NCBI GenBank assembly: GCA_035533295.1
Contig: DATLUA010000054.1
Coordinates: 5,198 to 69,197 of the forward strand
Direction: 5' to 3'
Source: JAGWJU01 sp035533295
GTDB lineage: Bacteria; Elusimicrobiota; Elusimicrobia; UBA1565; UBA9628
Length of the DNA: 64,000 bases
Shown: positions 1 to 7,668 of the stretch, in pieces
Layout of the letters: each line of letters starts with the position of its first letter
How positions within the stretch are numbered: position 1 is the stretch's first letter
Made by a program: the position numbers and the translations under genes
The notes under the pieces: model-generated
Told to the model about the DNA's origin: nothing
Seen by the model: the letters and a program-made list of their open reading frames with translations, nothing else
Databases searched by the model: none

Positions 1-998
1 TTGCGGCCGATGCGATCAAGAGCCCATGCAGCCAGAAGCCCCCCCACGGCGGCTCCCGCATTACCCACGATGAAGAACCACGGCACATGGTTTTCAGCGA
101 TGCCCAGTTTCGGCAGCACGATCAGCGGCAAAAACGCGAAGATGCCGTAGTAGCCGGAAGCTTCCGAAAAATCGAGCGCGCAGCCCAAGGCCAGCCGGCC
201 GGGGCAGCGGCGGATGAGCTCGGTTATTTGGCCCCAAAATCCGGCGGACTGCGTGATCGCTAACGGAGCGGCGCGGGGGCCGGAGAACCAGAGCTCTCCG
301 TCCTCGATGCGCACCACCGCTTGACGCGCGTCCTCATTGAGGCCGCGCTTAGCCAGCCAGCGCGGCGATTCGGGAAGCGCTCGGCGGGCCCAAAGGGTGA
401 AAACCGCGATGACGGCGCCGAAGCCGAAGGCCAATCGCCACCCAATGGAGGGCGGCAAAAGATTGATGAGGAGGCTCGTGATGAGCGCGGCCGCAATACC
501 GCCCACGGGCCAGAAGTTCATGACCATGGCGTTGGCGCGGCCCCGGAAGCGCGCGGGAATGAGTTCGCTGATGGCCGAGTTGATGGCGGAGTACTCGGCG
601 CCGACGCCGATGGCGCTGAAGAAGCGGAAGAACAGGAAGCTTAGGTACCCGGGCGCCGCTGCCGAGGCCAAAGTGAAGGCCGAATAAAGGCCCAAGGTCA
701 GAAGAAAGAGCCTGCGACGGCCGTAGCGATCGGCGAGATAACCGAAGAAAAGAGCGCCCAGCATGATGCCGACGAGCCACACGCTCACCAAAAGCGAACT
801 TTCAAAACTGCTGATGGACCAGAGCTTCTTCAAAAGGCCCAGGACGTTGCCGATGATGTTGACTTCAAAGGAATCGAGGAGCCAAGCTATTCCTAAGGCC
901 AAGCTCACCCGGGTGTGGAACGGACTCCACTCAAGTCGATCTAGACGTTCGCCGACGGACGGAGCCGGGCTTTGGGCTGCGGCGGAATTCGCGATCAT
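1..998 (-). CDS. MFS transporter, 3' end outside window
   Basis: This is a major facilitator superfamily permease of the metabolite:H+ symporter or sugar-porter type. It reads open from an ATG at 998 to the window edge (332 codons), so the C-terminal part is missing. Visible family features are an acidic first helix (LLDSFEV), the loop 2-3 signature around GYLADRYGRRR, and the central PESPRWLAKRG linker. A GGGGAG Shine-Dalgarno lies just upstream. It follows the barrel gene ending at 1011 with a 12-base gap, so the two probably share an mRNA and may supply outer- and inner-membrane steps for one solute. The substrate cannot be told from sequence. Confidence 0.85.
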   Translation of the reverse strand, partial: MIANSAAAQSPAPSVGERLDRLEWSPFHTRVSLALGIAWLLDSFEVNIIGNVLGLLKKLWSISSFESSLLVSVWLVGIMLGALFFGYLADRYGRRRLFLLTLGLYSAFTLASAAAPGYLSFLFFRFFSAIGVGAEYSAINSAISELIPARFRGRANAMVMNFWPVGGIAAALITSLLINLLPPSIGWRLAFGFGAVIAVFTLWARRALPESPRWLAKRGLNEDARQAVVRIEDGELWFSGPRAAPLAITQSAGFWGQITELIRRCPGRLALGCALDFSEASGYYGIFAFLPLIVLPKLGIAENHVPWFFIVGNAGAAVGGLLAAWALDRIGR

Positions 999-1010
999 TT
1001 CATTCTCCCC

Positions 1011-2108
1011 TTAGAAGTCGTAGCGCAGCACCGTATTATAGCTGCGATCAAGAAGGCTCTGCCCTCCGGTTCGCGGCAGAATCCTCCAGTAGTCGAACTC
1101 AGCGATGAGGGACAAATTTTGAGTCAGGCTTATTACTGCGCCGGGGACGTATTCCTCCTCGCGGGCGTTTTTGCCCACGTAATTGGCCGAGCTGTAGTTG
1201 AAGCGGAGGTTGACTCGGGGGCAAATTTGCCAGCGCGTGCCGGCCAAAAGGTAGACCGCGGTATCGTAAGCTGGGCGTCCCAGTGTATTTTGCGCGGTAT
1301 CGAGTTCCCCGTTCTGGCGCAGAATCTCGGCGTAAGTCACGGACGGCCCCCATGTTAGGGTCGCGTCGGCCGCGAGTTGGTTGATGTTGAAGTTTCCCGC
1401 CGTGGTGGTCGAACGGTCTAGACTGGCATTTAGAGCGGATAGTCCCAGGGCCAGCGAATCGGATTTTCCCCATTTCCAGGTCGGAACCACTCGCAGAGTC
1501 ACGGTATTGCGCATCGTGGCCAGAGGGTCGCTGTTTACATCGCGCCCCGGGAGCGAGCCGTCGGTGTTGCCGTTGTTTGGGAAAAATTGCGCAGAATAGT
1601 CGACGCTGAAGTTTCGGGCCAAAGCCTCGTTCCCCACCCATTCCGCGCCGTAGTTGGGATCGAGCTTCAAGCCGTTGAAATATTGGATGTTCCCGAAAAA
1701 TGAGTCATCCCAAAGAATGCCGACCCTCCGATAGAATTTGCCGACGTGCATATCCCCCCAGGGCGTCTTGCGGTAGGCGTAGAGCTCTTGGAACCATACA
1801 TTGGAGAGGTAATAGGAACGCAACCGCGTATCGCGGTAGCGGAATTGAGCGTGCAGGCCGGTCTTGCCGTCGGCCGAGGCGCCATCCAAGTTCAAGATGA
1901 AGGCGTAAAGATCGAAATTGTTGGCCGCGCCGGAAACGGCGGCCGGCGCGTAATCATAGAGGTAGACCGAACCGGAAAGGCCCAAGGAGCCATGGGACGT
2001 GGTTACATATTGGGTCGTAGCCGTATCTCCCGGCGTATCGGCCCACAAGGACGGCAACGCGGCCAGCGTCAGGCATGCGGCCAGCGGCAAAAACTTCAAT
2101 CTTTTCAT
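1011..2108 (-). CDS. outer-membrane beta-barrel, porin-like protein
   Basis: A 365-residue exported protein with a clear signal peptide (basic MKRLK start, hydrophobic core, cleavage near SLWA-DT). The mature part is rich in alternating aromatic and polar strands and ends in a terminal Phe (YDF), as is typical of outer-membrane barrels. No named family is certain; it resembles alginate-export/OprB-like or generic porin barrels. It lies directly upstream of the MFS gene and divergent from the sigma-factor gene, with 72 bases between the two starts. A weak TTGTCA and a TAGGAC-like hexamer with about 18 bases between them lie in that gap on this strand. Confidence 0.65.
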   Translation of the reverse strand: MKRLKFLPLAACLTLAALPSLWADTPGDTATTQYVTTSHGSLGLSGSVYLYDYAPAAVSGAANNFDLYAFILNLDGASADGKTGLHAQFRYRDTRLRSYYLSNVWFQELYAYRKTPWGDMHVGKFYRRVGILWDDSFFGNIQYFNGLKLDPNYGAEWVGNEALARNFSVDYSAQFFPNNGNTDGSLPGRDVNSDPLATMRNTVTLRVVPTWKWGKSDSLALGLSALNASLDRSTTTAGNFNINQLAADATLTWGPSVTYAEILRQNGELDTAQNTLGRPAYDTAVYLLAGTRWQICPRVNLRFNYSSANYVGKNAREEEYVPGAVISLTQNLSLIAEFDYWRILPRTGGQSLLDRSYNTVLRYDF

Positions 2109-2180
2109 CAGGAAAAACCTCTTATTGATGCGTCCTATCCCACCGCAAGTAAGTATGACAAACTGTTAGAATGTTACACT

Positions 2181-2777
2181 ATGGCGACAATGGCGCACTT
2201 CGATACGGAAACGGAACTGGCTGCGCTCAAGCAGCGCCAAAACGGCGCGATGGAGAAGCTCATCCGCGAGCATACGCCCGCGCTCTTGGCGGCCGGCTTC
2301 GCCATGGGATTCTCCCAGGCGGACGCAGAGGAGCTGGCCCAAGAAACTTTTTCCGCTTTTTTGGAGGCATTGGAGCGCTTCGAAGGCCACTCGCAGCTCA
2401 AGACCTACCTTTTCGGCATCCTTTATAATAAGGCCGCCGATTGGCGCCGCAAAAGGCGGAAGGAAGAGAGTCTGGATGCCTCCGTTGAAGAAGAGTTTGA
2501 AAAGCGTTTCAACGCCGCCGGCATGTGGTCCGCGCCGCCCAAAGGTCCCGAGGAGTTGGCGCTGAACGCCGAAATGCAGGCTCTCATTGAGCAGTGTGCG
2601 CAGGGCCTTTCGGCCAGTCAGCGGACGGCGTTCTTCCTCAAAGAAGCCGAAGGCGAATCGGCGGAAGAGATTTGTAACGTTCTAGGCGTCTCCTACACTA
2701 ATTTACGGGTGCTTATGTATCGGGCGAGGATAAAGCTTAGGGAGTGCCTGGAAAGGAATTGGGAGAAGCGGTCATGA
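2181..2777 (+). CDS. RNA polymerase sigma-70 family (ECF-like) sigma factor
   Basis: A 198-residue sigma factor. Region 2 is visible as DAEELAQETFSAFLEAL followed by a hydrophobic-aromatic stretch (LKTYLFGILYNKAADWRR). Region 4 is the C-terminal helix-turn-helix (ESAEEICNVLGVSYTNLRVLMYRARIKLRE). ATG 2181 is chosen because it follows the TAGAAT hexamer at 2167-2172 by 8 bases; ATG 2190 (MAHFD) is an alternative. The longer open frame upstream is antisense to the barrel gene and is not coding. The stop overlaps the next gene in ATGA, so the pair is translationally coupled to a putative anti-sigma factor. Confidence 0.88.
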   Translation: MATMAHFDTETELAALKQRQNGAMEKLIREHTPALLAAGFAMGFSQADAEELAQETFSAFLEALERFEGHSQLKTYLFGILYNKAADWRRKRRKEESLDASVEEEFEKRFNAAGMWSAPPKGPEELALNAEMQALIEQCAQGLSASQRTAFFLKEAEGESAEEICNVLGVSYTNLRVLMYRARIKLRECLERNWEKRS

Positions 2778-3019
2778 TGGGTATGCCGTCCTGCCGGGAA
2801 GTCACGCGCATGCTGGCCGAGGAAGAGTTCCAAAAGGCTCCCCGGCGCGCGCGCTGGATGGTGCGCCTGCATTTGGCCATGTGTCGCCACTGTAGCCGTT
2901 TCGCCCGCCAGATGGGCTTTATTTCACGGGCGCTTAAGACAGCGTTGACCCGCCATCCGACGGAATTCAACCGGCCCGACATCGCTGAGCGGATTATCGC
3001 CCGCCTCAAGCATCCGTAG
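2774..3019 (+). CDS. putative zinc-finger anti-sigma factor
   Basis: An 81-residue protein starting at ATG 2774, which overlaps the sigma-factor stop (ATGA). Near the N-terminus it carries the zf-HC2-type arrangement: Cys in SCREV, then HLAMCRHCSRF, i.e. C...H...CxxC, the ZAS anti-sigma fold. It lacks the usual transmembrane helix, so it would be a soluble anti-sigma factor acting on the partner encoded immediately upstream. The coupling strongly suggests co-regulation. The function is inferred from motif and context. Confidence 0.7.
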   Translation: MMGMPSCREVTRMLAEEEFQKAPRRARWMVRLHLAMCRHCSRFARQMGFISRALKTALTRHPTEFNRPDIAERIIARLKHP

Positions 3020-3436
3020 CGAACGCAAGAAAAAACCAACCCTTTCAAAAAGAAGGGACCGGAGAAGTCTGTCAAGAAAAGCAAGCCCCCGCATCAGTGG
3101 GGCCGCAAAGTTGGTCATCCTGGAAGTTGGCGTCCGGTCCCGGATCATATCGATAAGGAAGTGGACCTAAGGCCAACCCATTGTCAAACATGCCGACATA
3201 AACTCACGCCGCAAATCCGCCTTTCGCGCGTCGTCGTAGACCACGACGGGTATTTTTTACGCGCAAGTCGCGATGAAGGCGTTGACCAGCAATTCTCCTA
3301 TTTGAAAATCTCCTTCGGGACGCGCTTCGCGCATAGCGATGCCGTGAGCCATGGTCGGAGAGTATTCCATCCAATAAACTTTCAAGCGGGCGCCGGAAGC
3401 TTCTTCGCCCGACGGCGCCTCGCCGCCCTCGCTTGA
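3020..3436 (+). pseudogene. decayed transposase N-terminal remnant (IS66-like)
   Basis: The frame directly after the anti-sigma stop, at roughly 3041-3240, encodes a segment with the look of an IS66-type transposase N-terminus: a Lys-rich stretch, then HQWGRKVGHPGSWRPVPDHI, then a CxxC knuckle (THCQTCRHKL). No start codon, no DDE domain and no terminal inverted repeats are visible. After about 3240 the frame stays open to 3436 but no longer looks like a transposase. This is probably a 5' fragment left from an old insertion; the family assignment rests on short similarity only. Confidence 0.4.
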
Positions 3437-3565
3437 GGAATGCAAGCGCGCCATCCCGCCCCAACCCTCATGGCCGTCCTATTTCCTGTCCGCTAAATGG
3501 CGCGGCCTCTGGCGCCGGGAAGGCCTTGAATACGGGTACGACATTGACGTCCTGGCCGAAAAAAT
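3437..3565. other. intergenic, no gene recognised
   Basis: A short plus-strand frame ending at a TAA around 3570 (residues like GLEYGYDIDVLAEKI) and an antisense frame at 3257-3454 are both open, but neither has a recognisable family, start signal or partner. It is probably debris between the transposase remnant and the convergent symporter gene. Confidence 0.4.
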
Positions 3566-4936
3566 CTAAAGGGCGCGCGGCCTTATCCAGAGTCCGAAGC
3601 CCCATACCGCCATGGAATAGATCAAGCCCGGGAACATGGGGTTCATTCCCAGCAGGGGGTGGCCTAAGATGTGCCCGGCGCCCACCCAGGTAAAGGAAAT
3701 CACGCAAGCGCCGAGCGAGGCGGCGAAGGCGATTTTGACATCCGGGCGCAGGCGCGGGTAATAAGCGCTCAAGAGCGGCCACAAAAGCGCGGGGATGACG
3801 GCCGAGCCCAGCGCGTACCACAGCCCTACCACCGAGGGAATCCACACCGCCAGGAAGTAGCCCAGCACGGCGCTGGCAATCATGGCGATCATGGTCAATT
3901 TTTCTTTCGCCGCGTCCCCCGCCTTGGCCACGCGCCCCAGGGCATCCTTGCCCAGGCTGATGGCGGACTGCAGGATGCGTCCCTGCATCCCCGCCAGCAC
4001 GGATGAGGCCACGCCGCAGAAAAACAGCGCGCGAAAGCCCGGCGGTAAAACGTGATCGGCCAGCTTGGGATAGGCCATCAAGGGGTGGCTTAAGTGCGGC
4101 AGGGCCGCGCGCGCATAGAGCCCGGCCAAGGTGGTCATGGCGTCGATGGCCATCCAAAAGGGGATGCAGAGCAGGATGCCGCGCCGGGCGACGGCGGGGC
4201 TTCCGGCCGCGGCCGCGCGCTGGTGGAATATCGGATCGACGATGGTCCACGCCGCGATGAGCCACCAGCCCAGAATCTGCCAGAGGGAAAGCCCGCCGGC
4301 CAGGCTTAGGTAGCCCGGCGGCAAAAGCGTCGCCAAATGCGCGGGGCCGCCCACGCGCGCAGCGGCGAAAGGGAAAATTGCGGCAAATCCCAGCAGCACC
4401 AGCAGGAACTGGAGCGCGTTGGCCCACACGTCCGAGCGCAGCCCCCCTTTGAGCATGAAAAACAGGGACACTACGGCGCCCAGGGCCATGGCGGGCTTTA
4501 AAGGCATGCCGAAAAAATAGGACAGCAAAGTGCCGATCATCACGAACTCATCAGCGGGAGAGGAGAGCAGAAAAACCAGCAGCGCCGCGAAAATCGCGAA
4601 CTTGACGCCGTAGGCGCTTTCGATATGATCCGCGATGGTCAAGCCGGGCTTGGCGCGGATGCGCCCGGCCAAAAACAGGGCGTAGAACGCGGCGAAGACG
4701 TAGTAGGGCAGCGCCATCACCAGCCAGTTGGACAGGCCGTGGGTCCAGGTGAACTCGCCGATGCCCAGCACTCCGCCGTAGAATGAGGGCACCAGCGTGG
4801 CCACGAAAAACGGCAGCGTCAGCGTGCGCCCGGCCAGCACGTAATCGCCCACGCCGCTGCGCCGCCGCCGCGCGCCGGCCCATTCCAGGCCGGCCACGAG
4901 GGCCAGATAAAAAACGAAGATGACGATGTCGATCAA
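3566..4936 (-). CDS. sodium:solute symporter family protein
   Basis: A 456-residue polytopic protein of the SSS family: about 12-13 hydrophobic segments, the early GDYVLAGR motif after helix 1, and the GxGEFTWTHG region in helix 2. It would couple sodium entry to uptake of an organic solute; the substrate is unknown. The start is TTG at 4936; no in-frame ATG fits better. A TAAAAT hexamer on this strand ends 7 bases before the TTG, so the mRNA may begin at or one base before the start codon. Confidence 0.85.
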   Translation of the reverse strand: MIDIVIFVFYLALVAGLEWAGARRRRSGVGDYVLAGRTLTLPFFVATLVPSFYGGVLGIGEFTWTHGLSNWLVMALPYYVFAAFYALFLAGRIRAKPGLTIADHIESAYGVKFAIFAALLVFLLSSPADEFVMIGTLLSYFFGMPLKPAMALGAVVSLFFMLKGGLRSDVWANALQFLLVLLGFAAIFPFAAARVGGPAHLATLLPPGYLSLAGGLSLWQILGWWLIAAWTIVDPIFHQRAAAAGSPAVARRGILLCIPFWMAIDAMTTLAGLYARAALPHLSHPLMAYPKLADHVLPPGFRALFFCGVASSVLAGMQGRILQSAISLGKDALGRVAKAGDAAKEKLTMIAMIASAVLGYFLAVWIPSVVGLWYALGSAVIPALLWPLLSAYYPRLRPDVKIAFAASLGACVISFTWVGAGHILGHPLLGMNPMFPGLIYSMAVWGFGLWIRPRAL

Positions 4937-4943
4937 GCCGGTT

Positions 4944-4949
4944 ATTTTA
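4944..4949 (-). promoter_or_regulatory. -10 element of near-leaderless symporter mRNA
   Basis: TAAAAT on the minus strand, separated by 7 bases from the TTG start at 4936. No convincing -35 hexamer is seen 16-18 bases upstream. Confidence 0.4.
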
Positions 4950-5013
4950 GCAATCGAAAAGCTTTTAGCCTACCTGCTCCTGCTCCTGGGGCCGGGGCGC
5001 GCGGAATTTTTTA

Positions 5014-5019
5014 TAGGAT
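5014..5019 (+). promoter_or_regulatory. -10 element upstream of monooxygenase pseudogene
   Basis: TAGGAT ending exactly 6 bases before ATG 5026, the same geometry as intact genes in this window. It suggests the gene was once expressed as a leaderless mRNA before it decayed. Confidence 0.4.
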
Positions 5020-5025
5020 CTGCGG

Positions 5026-5715
5026 ATGAAGGTGCTCATCTCCGGCGCCGGCATCGCCGGACCGACGCTGGCCTATTGGCTTTCGCGCCGCGGCTTTGAG
5101 CCGACGCTTGTCGAGCGCGCCCCGGCGCTGCGCATGGGCCGGCTACGTCATCGATTTCTGGGGCGCGGGCTTCGACGTGGCGGAGCGCATGGGGCTCGTG
5201 CCCGAGTTGAGGCGCCTGGGCTACGCCGCCAAGGAGGTGCGCATCGTCGGCCAGGACGGTCGGAGAGCCAGCGGATTTCCAGTATCCTCCTTCGACAGGC
5301 TGACCCGCCACCGCTACGTGAGCCCTCCGCGCGGCTGGACAAAAGCCCCGAGCTTTACTTCGACCGGGTCAGCCAGATTCAAATGCCGGAGTGGTCCCGC
5401 GGACGCGTGGCCTTGGCCGGACAAGGCTCGGCCTTGGCGATGATCTCCGCCTACGCCCTCGCGGGAGAACTCGCGCGCGCCAGGGGCGATTACCGATGGG
5501 CGTTTTCACGCTATCAGGGGCTGCTCTCGCCGTTCATGGCGGACGAACAGAAAGCGGCGATAGGCTTCGCGGGCGTTTTCGCGCCGAAGTCGGCCGTGCG
5601 CTTGTTCTTGCGCGATCAGATCGCCAAAGCCCCGGCGCTTCCGTTCGTTGCCCGCCTGGTTTTTGGGCGCGGGCTTTTGGACGCCATCTCCCTGCCGGAG
5701 CACTCGGAATTCTGA
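5026..5715 (+). pseudogene. FAD-dependent monooxygenase, frameshifted and internally deleted
   Basis: The N-terminus has the Rossmann FAD motif (VLISGAGIAGPTLAYWLSRRG). After ERAPALRMG the match moves to another frame (GYVIDFWGAGFDVAERMG... to about 5325), then returns to the first frame for the family C-terminus (ELYFDRVSQIQMPEWSRGRV...). About 180-200 residues that intact relatives carry between these blocks are absent. In addition the FAD-binding GDA segment is lost at VALAG|QGSALAM: intact relatives usually read LAG/LVG-DA...LLAG-QGSALAM, so a slip between two LAG-coding repeats would explain it. The stop overlaps the next gene in TGATG. Confidence 0.8.
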
Positions 5716-7337
5716 TGCCCGCCGAGCGGCGCAGGCAAGTTCTTATTTCCCTCGGCCTTGGCGCCGCGACGTTCGCGGCCTTCTGGCCCGTCCTGCACGC
5801 GGGCTTCGTCAATTGGGACGACGCCGCCAACCTGCTGGCCAACTGGCATTACCGCGGCCTGGGCTTGGCCCAGATCCGATGGATGCTGGCCACGTCCTTC
5901 GGCGGCTGCTACCAGCCGCTTTCCTGGCTGAGCTATTCCTTGGACTACGCGCTGTGGGGGCTCAACCCCTTCGGCTATCATCTCACCAACCTCATCTTGC
6001 ACGCGGCCAACACCGTTCTGTTTTACTTCGCCGCCCGCATCCTCTTTCGCTGGGGAGCCGGCGAAGCGGACGAGGCCCGCACCTCCGCCGCCGCGGCATT
6101 CTCCGCGCTTTTTTTCGCGCTTCACCCTTTACGCGTGGAGTCGGTGGCCTGGGTGACCGAGCGGCGCGACGTTCTCTCGGGCGTATTTTATCTTGCCGCG
6201 CTGCTGTTTTATCTGCGGCGGCAATTAAAGGCGTCTCTCGCGTGCTTCCTGCTGGCGCTTTGCGCCAAGGCCAGCGGCGTCATGCTGCCCGCCGTATTTC
6301 TAATTCTGGACGTTTACCCGCTGCGCCGGCTTCCCGAAAATATCCGCGGCTGGTTTTCGCCGCGGTGCCGGCCGGTTTTGCTGGAAAAAATTCCGTTCCT
6401 CATCCTGTCCGCGGTTTTCGGCGCGCTCGCGCTGGCCGGACAGCGCGGCGCCGGGGCGCTCTTGCCTTTGGCGCGGGAAAGCTTCGTGCCGCGAATTGGG
6501 CAAGTTTTTTTCGGCTTGGCGTTTTATCCCCTGAAGACGCTCTTTCCGGCGCACCTCTCCCCCCTTTATGAACTGCCGCCGGGCTTTCATCTTCCCTTCG
6601 GGGAGGTTTTGGCCGGCGTCGCGGCCGTGCTGGCGCTTTCCGCTCTGTTCATCGGGCTGAGGAAAAAATGGCCGGCGGGCTTGGCGGCGTGGGCGTGCTA
6701 CATCGTCTTGATCGCGCCGCTCTCGGGAATTTTCCCCGTCGGCCGTCAGTTCGCCGCCGACCGCTACAGCTATCTGTCCTGCATGGCTTGGGCGGCGCTG
6801 GCCGGCGCCGCGGTTTTGGCCGGCTTGAACCGCCTGAGCCGGAGCGGCCGAAAAATTTTGGTGGCGGCGCTGAGCGTCCTTATTCTCGGCCTGGGGCGGC
6901 TGACTTGGAGCCAAGCCGAAATTTGGCGCGACTCGCAGACGCTTTGGAGCCGGGCCGTCGCCGTGGATCCCGGCTCGGATGTCGCCCGCAACAATCTGGG
7001 CTTGGCCTTGGCCGCGCAAGGCAATGCCGCGCAGGCTTCCATCGAGTATACGGCGGCGCTGGCGATAAGCCCCGACTACGCCAGGGCTCGCAATAATTTG
7101 GGCGATGCGTTGGCGTCGTTGGGCCAGACCGCGCGGGCCGTCGCCGAGTACCGCAGGGCCCTGGCGATTCAGCCCGATTTCGCCGCGGCACGGGTGAATC
7201 TGGGCAATATCCTCGCGAAGCAGGGAAAAATCGCGCGGGCCGAGGCGCTCTATGAGCAGGCGCTGGCCATTGATCCTGGTTTGGCCGCGGCCCGTCAAAA
7301 CCTGCTTTATCTACGGCGCCGGACGCTCGGAAAATAA
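5715..7337 (+). CDS. TMTC-like membrane glycosyltransferase-type protein with TPR tail
   Basis: A 540-residue protein starting at ATG 5715, which overlaps the pseudogene stop. The N-terminal ~400 residues hold about ten membrane helices. The first loop has NWDDAANLL, the acidic pair expected of GT-C enzymes, followed by the family-typical QPLSWLSYSLDYALWGLNPFGYHLTNL and HPLRVESVAWVTERRDVLS blocks. The last ~125 residues are three TPR units (RNNLGLALAAQGN..., RNNLGDALASLGQ..., RVNLGNILAKQGK...). The family probably transfers a lipid-linked sugar to exported proteins. No promoter is obvious, and it may have depended on the pseudogene's promoter. Confidence 0.8.
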   Translation: MPAERRRQVLISLGLGAATFAAFWPVLHAGFVNWDDAANLLANWHYRGLGLAQIRWMLATSFGGCYQPLSWLSYSLDYALWGLNPFGYHLTNLILHAANTVLFYFAARILFRWGAGEADEARTSAAAAFSALFFALHPLRVESVAWVTERRDVLSGVFYLAALLFYLRRQLKASLACFLLALCAKASGVMLPAVFLILDVYPLRRLPENIRGWFSPRCRPVLLEKIPFLILSAVFGALALAGQRGAGALLPLARESFVPRIGQVFFGLAFYPLKTLFPAHLSPLYELPPGFHLPFGEVLAGVAAVLALSALFIGLRKKWPAGLAAWACYIVLIAPLSGIFPVGRQFAADRYSYLSCMAWAALAGAAVLAGLNRLSRSGRKILVAALSVLILGLGRLTWSQAEIWRDSQTLWSRAVAVDPGSDVARNNLGLALAAQGNAAQASIEYTAALAISPDYARARNNLGDALASLGQTARAVAEYRRALAIQPDFAAARVNLGNILAKQGKIARAEALYEQALAIDPGLAAARQNLLYLRRRTLGK

Positions 7338-7361
7338 GCCGTGTTGGCCCCGCCCGTCGGT

Positions 7362-7390
7362 TTGACAGGCTTTCCCGCAGTTCGTATAAT
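7362..7390 (+). promoter_or_regulatory. consensus sigma-70 promoter of rpsO
   Basis: TTGACA at 7362-7367, a 17-base spacer and TATAAT at 7385-7390: a perfect consensus promoter. The predicted +1 is about 7397, only three bases before the rpsO ATG at 7400. Confidence 0.85.
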
Positions 7391-7399
7391 TTGGGCAAT

Positions 7400-7666
7400 A
7401 TGATAACAAAAGAAAATAAAAGCGGAATCGTAAAGAAGTACGCGGTCAACGCGAAGGACGTGGGAAGCTCCCAGGTCCAAATTGCGCTGTTGACCGAACG
7501 CATCAAAAGCCTCTCCGGACACCTTAAAGGAAACAAGAAGGATTACTCCTCCCAGCGCGGCCTGCTCAAGCTCGTCGGACAGCGCCGCCGCCTGCTGGGC
7601 TACGTTAAACGCTCGGATTTCGCCGGCTACAACCGCCTGATCCAGCAGCTGGATCTAAGGAAATAG
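7400..7666 (+). CDS. rpsO: 30S ribosomal protein S15
   Basis: An 88-residue S15 with the conserved core GSSQVQIALLTERIKSLSGHL, the KKDYSSQRGLLKLVGQRRRLLGYVKR rRNA-binding helices and the C-terminal LIQQLDLRK. Length and alignment favour ATG 7400; the TTG at 7391 would lie upstream of the predicted transcription start. S15 binds 16S rRNA early in 30S assembly. It is followed after two bases by pnp, the classic rpsO-pnp pair. No Shine-Dalgarno is possible on the predicted mRNA, and the 5' leader in which S15 represses itself in other bacteria would be absent. Confidence 0.97.
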   Translation: MITKENKSGIVKKYAVNAKDVGSSQVQIALLTERIKSLSGHLKGNKKDYSSQRGLLKLVGQRRRLLGYVKRSDFAGYNRLIQQLDLRK

Positions 7667-7668
7667 CC

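Noticed and set aside
1746..2180. N-terminal extension of the sigma factor
   Set aside because: The extra codons are antisense to the barrel gene and include its signal peptide; family alignment and the TAGAAT hexamer favour ATG 2181.
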